Below are positions 62,458 through 64,000 of a stretch of 64,000 nucleotides of DNA, piece by piece. A model generated the notes under the pieces. That model did no database searches, had not been told where the DNA came from, and saw only the letters and a program-made list of their open reading frames with translations. The translations under genes were made by a program, and so were the position numbers. Source of the stretch: Cobetia amphilecti (GTDB lineage: Bacteria > Pseudomonadota > Gammaproteobacteria > Pseudomonadales > Halomonadaceae); contig NZ_CP084115.1 in NCBI RefSeq assembly GCF_020217465.1, positions 3,968,001-4,032,000 of the forward strand, written 5' to 3'. Numbering within the stretch: the stretch's first letter is position 1; the number at the start of each line of letters is the position of its first letter.

Positions 62458-63378
62458 ATGGATTGGCTGGAATACCTGTTACCTGTCTTCTTCCTTACCC
62501 CTCTGGGTGCCATCGCGCTGGTGGTGCTGGGCATGCGCGGCCTGCATGAGCGGCGCATCCAGTCGCCGCTGACCCGCCGCCAGCTGCGTGAACCGGGCCA
62601 GAGCCTGCGCGATCGTCTCGACGAGGCCTTCCAGGCGCTGTTTCTCGACGGGGCGCTCGGCCCGCTCATCACCTTGAGTCCGCTGGTCTACGGCATGGGG
62701 CGCATGGTGTTCGGCGAAGAGCAGAACTGGCTTGAGTGGGCCGCCTACGGTCTGGCCTGTGCGCTGCTGGTGCTGGTGTTCGCGCTGCGCCTGACGCGTC
62801 ACTTCCAGCGCATCCGCAAGCTCAAGCTGGGGCTGGCCTGCGAGCTGTCCATCGGTCAGGAACTCGACCAGCTGATCCGCCCGGAACAGCTGACCAGCAT
62901 GGTCTATCACGACGTGCCGGCCGATGGTTTCCATATCGATCATCTGGTGGTCACCCCCGCCGGCGCCTATGCCATTCGCACCAAGGCGCGCTCGCGGCCG
63001 CTGGATGCGCTGGGCGCACTCAAGGATGAGGTCAAGCTCAAGGATGGTCGCCTGTACTTCCCGGGCTATCGCGAGCGCAAACCGCTGCGCGAGACACGTA
63101 CCGCACGCGACTGGACGGCCGCCTGGCTGAAGCGTGAATGCGGCGTCGACGTGCCGGTGCAGGGGCTGCTGGCACTGCCGGGCTGGCAGATCGTGCGCGA
63201 GGGGACCCAGCGCGAGAATGACCCCGAAGTCGTCAATGGCGAGGGCCTCGCCGAGTGGCTGAGCACCCATTGCATGGCTCCCGAAGAGGGTTGCCCGACC
63301 CTGGATGACGCCCTCAAGCAGCGCATCAACGAGGCGATTCTCGACCGCGTCCAGGCCGAGCGCCTCGCTACCAGTTGA
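62458..63378 (+). CDS. membrane protein with a NERD-like domain
   Basis: 306 aa. One hydrophobic segment at the N terminus and a pair near residues 65-115 anchor it; a cytoplasmic NERD-like (nuclease-related) domain follows, with DHLVVTPAGAYAIRTKAR (about residues 161-178). That motif is close to the family's IDHVVV...IEVK, but the usual acidic/lysine pair is altered (IRTK). Nuclease activity is therefore doubtful. ATG follows GGACACC. Role unknown. Confidence 0.7.
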   Translation: MDWLEYLLPVFFLTPLGAIALVVLGMRGLHERRIQSPLTRRQLREPGQSLRDRLDEAFQALFLDGALGPLITLSPLVYGMGRMVFGEEQNWLEWAAYGLACALLVLVFALRLTRHFQRIRKLKLGLACELSIGQELDQLIRPEQLTSMVYHDVPADGFHIDHLVVTPAGAYAIRTKARSRPLDALGALKDEVKLKDGRLYFPGYRERKPLRETRTARDWTAAWLKRECGVDVPVQGLLALPGWQIVREGTQRENDPEVVNGEGLAEWLSTHCMAPEEGCPTLDDALKQRINEAILDRVQAERLATS

Positions 63379-63388
63379 TCCTTTGCCA

Positions 63389-63480
63389 TGCTCCGGCCCC
63401 TCGGAGCATGACAGCGCCAGACAAAGGCTTGCCAAGGCGGCCCGCCCGGCGTTAAATACGCGCCGGTCCAGCCTTGGCAA
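63389..63480. repeat. inverted repeats upstream of the ATP-grasp gene
   Basis: A short hairpin CATGCTCC/GGAGCATG (63393-63413 or so) may end the NERD transcript. Beyond it, TTGCCAAGGC (63429-63438) and GCCTTGGCAA (63471-63480) form a 10-bp stem with a 32-bp loop that itself contains CGCCCGGCG and CGCCGG. Confidence 0.6.
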
Positions 63481-63527
63481 CCTTATCGCGCTATCGCAAT
63501 GATGGCACTCTTGGCGACATATCCCGC

Positions 63528-64000
63528 ATGAAACTCATCACCTTCGACGCTTTTCGTACCCTCGGCATTCCCGGTGTTCGTTATATCAAGCCGGAGCGCA
63601 TGCTGGATCACCTCGACGAGATCCGCGCCGCCGATATCCTGCTGTTTCCCGAATACTGGCAGATCACCACCCTGGTCTACGGCCTCGGCAAACGCATCTT
63701 CCCCAGCCTGCCCAGCTACGCGATCGGCCACGACAAGGTCGAGCAGACACGCGTCTTTCAGGCCATCTGCCCGGACAATGTGCCACCGACCGAGATTCGC
63801 GGCGCCAGCCGTCAGGCAATCGACGATATCGAGGCGCGCTTCGGCTACCCGCTGATCGTCAAGGAAGTCAAAAGCTCGATGGGCGTCGGCGTGAAGCTGA
63901 TCCAGTCGCGAGGCGAGCTGGAGGCGCATGCGGCGGAGCATCCGGTGCTGTATGCCCAGCCGCGCCTGGAGATCGACCGCGACCTGCGCATCGTGGTGGT
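63528..64000 (+). CDS. RimK-type ATP-grasp ligase (5' part, cut by window edge)
   Basis: First 157 codons, open to the window end. MKLITFDAFRTLGIPGVRYI is followed by a pre-ATP-grasp region and the first ATP-binding strands (YPLIVKEVKSSMGVGVKLI). This suits RimK/alpha-L-glutamate ligase-like enzymes that form amide bonds to amino acids. The start at 63528 lacks a strong ribosome site. Substrate cannot be inferred from this fragment. Confidence 0.7.
   Translation, partial: MKLITFDAFRTLGIPGVRYIKPERMLDHLDEIRAADILLFPEYWQITTLVYGLGKRIFPSLPSYAIGHDKVEQTRVFQAICPDNVPPTEIRGASRQAIDDIEARFGYPLIVKEVKSSMGVGVKLIQSRGELEAHAAEHPVLYAQPRLEIDRDLRIVV

Overview
The window is about 64 kb of core chromosome from a GC-rich gammaproteobacterium. 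Gene content, the 16S sequence and local gene order (rpoBC, secE/nusG, coaX-birA; dld-lctP-lldR; epd-pgk-fba) point to Halomonadaceae, most likely Cobetia or a close relative. That placement is an inference; no database was searched. There is no prophage, CRISPR array or recognisable insertion sequence.

Layout. 1-10.2 kb, minus strand: the rpoC 5' two thirds, rpoB, rplL, rplJ, rplA, rplK, nusG and secE. 10.3-10.9 kb: tRNA-Trp, then tRNA-Thr, -Gly and -Tyr; the tuf gene that commonly sits between tRNA-Thr and tRNA-Trp is absent, and a terminator plus a new promoter occupy the spot. 11-15.8 kb: coaX-birA and a very large DUF2339 membrane protein. 16-27.5 kb: two complete head-to-tail rRNA operons (16S-23S-5S, minus strand) with a 6,051-bp period. 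Each has two tandem promoters and boxA sites, and neither has a tRNA in the 16S-23S spacer. 27.5-33.4 kb: a lactate module with dld-type D-lactate dehydrogenase, lctP permease and divergent lldR, with three near-perfect LldR/PdhR-type operators. 33.5-37.4 kb: a DctB/DctD-type two-component system. 37.5-53.6 kb: single genes and pairs (a ydjM-like gene with a LexA-like box, gamma-carbonic anhydrase, NSS transporter, prlC-yheV, sodC, metF, AEC transporter, metallophosphoesterase, GGDEF protein, NCS1 permease with a divergent racemase, CPA1 antiporter, YgjP-like metalloprotease). 53.7-61.3 kb: metK, divergent tkt, then epd-pgk-fba, with a possible HexR operator at the epd promoter. 61.5-64 kb: yciH, a YbaY-like lipoprotein, a NERD-domain membrane protein and the start of an ATP-grasp gene cut by the window edge.

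Functional picture. The left half is the transcription and translation machinery, all co-oriented. The right half is central carbon and one-carbon metabolism (lactate uptake and oxidation, pentose phosphate, lower glycolysis, SAM and methyl-THF) plus housekeeping transporters. Most annotations are conventional. The most interesting signals are regulatory or structural: the rDNA tandem duplication with a relic terminator/5S tail in its spacer, the missing tuf, clustered LldR operators, a LexA box on the ydjM-like gene, a tandem repeat that copies the last codons and stop of sodC, and an 11-bp tandem repeat beyond the NCS1 permease gene. I did not find a convincing undescribed multi-gene system.
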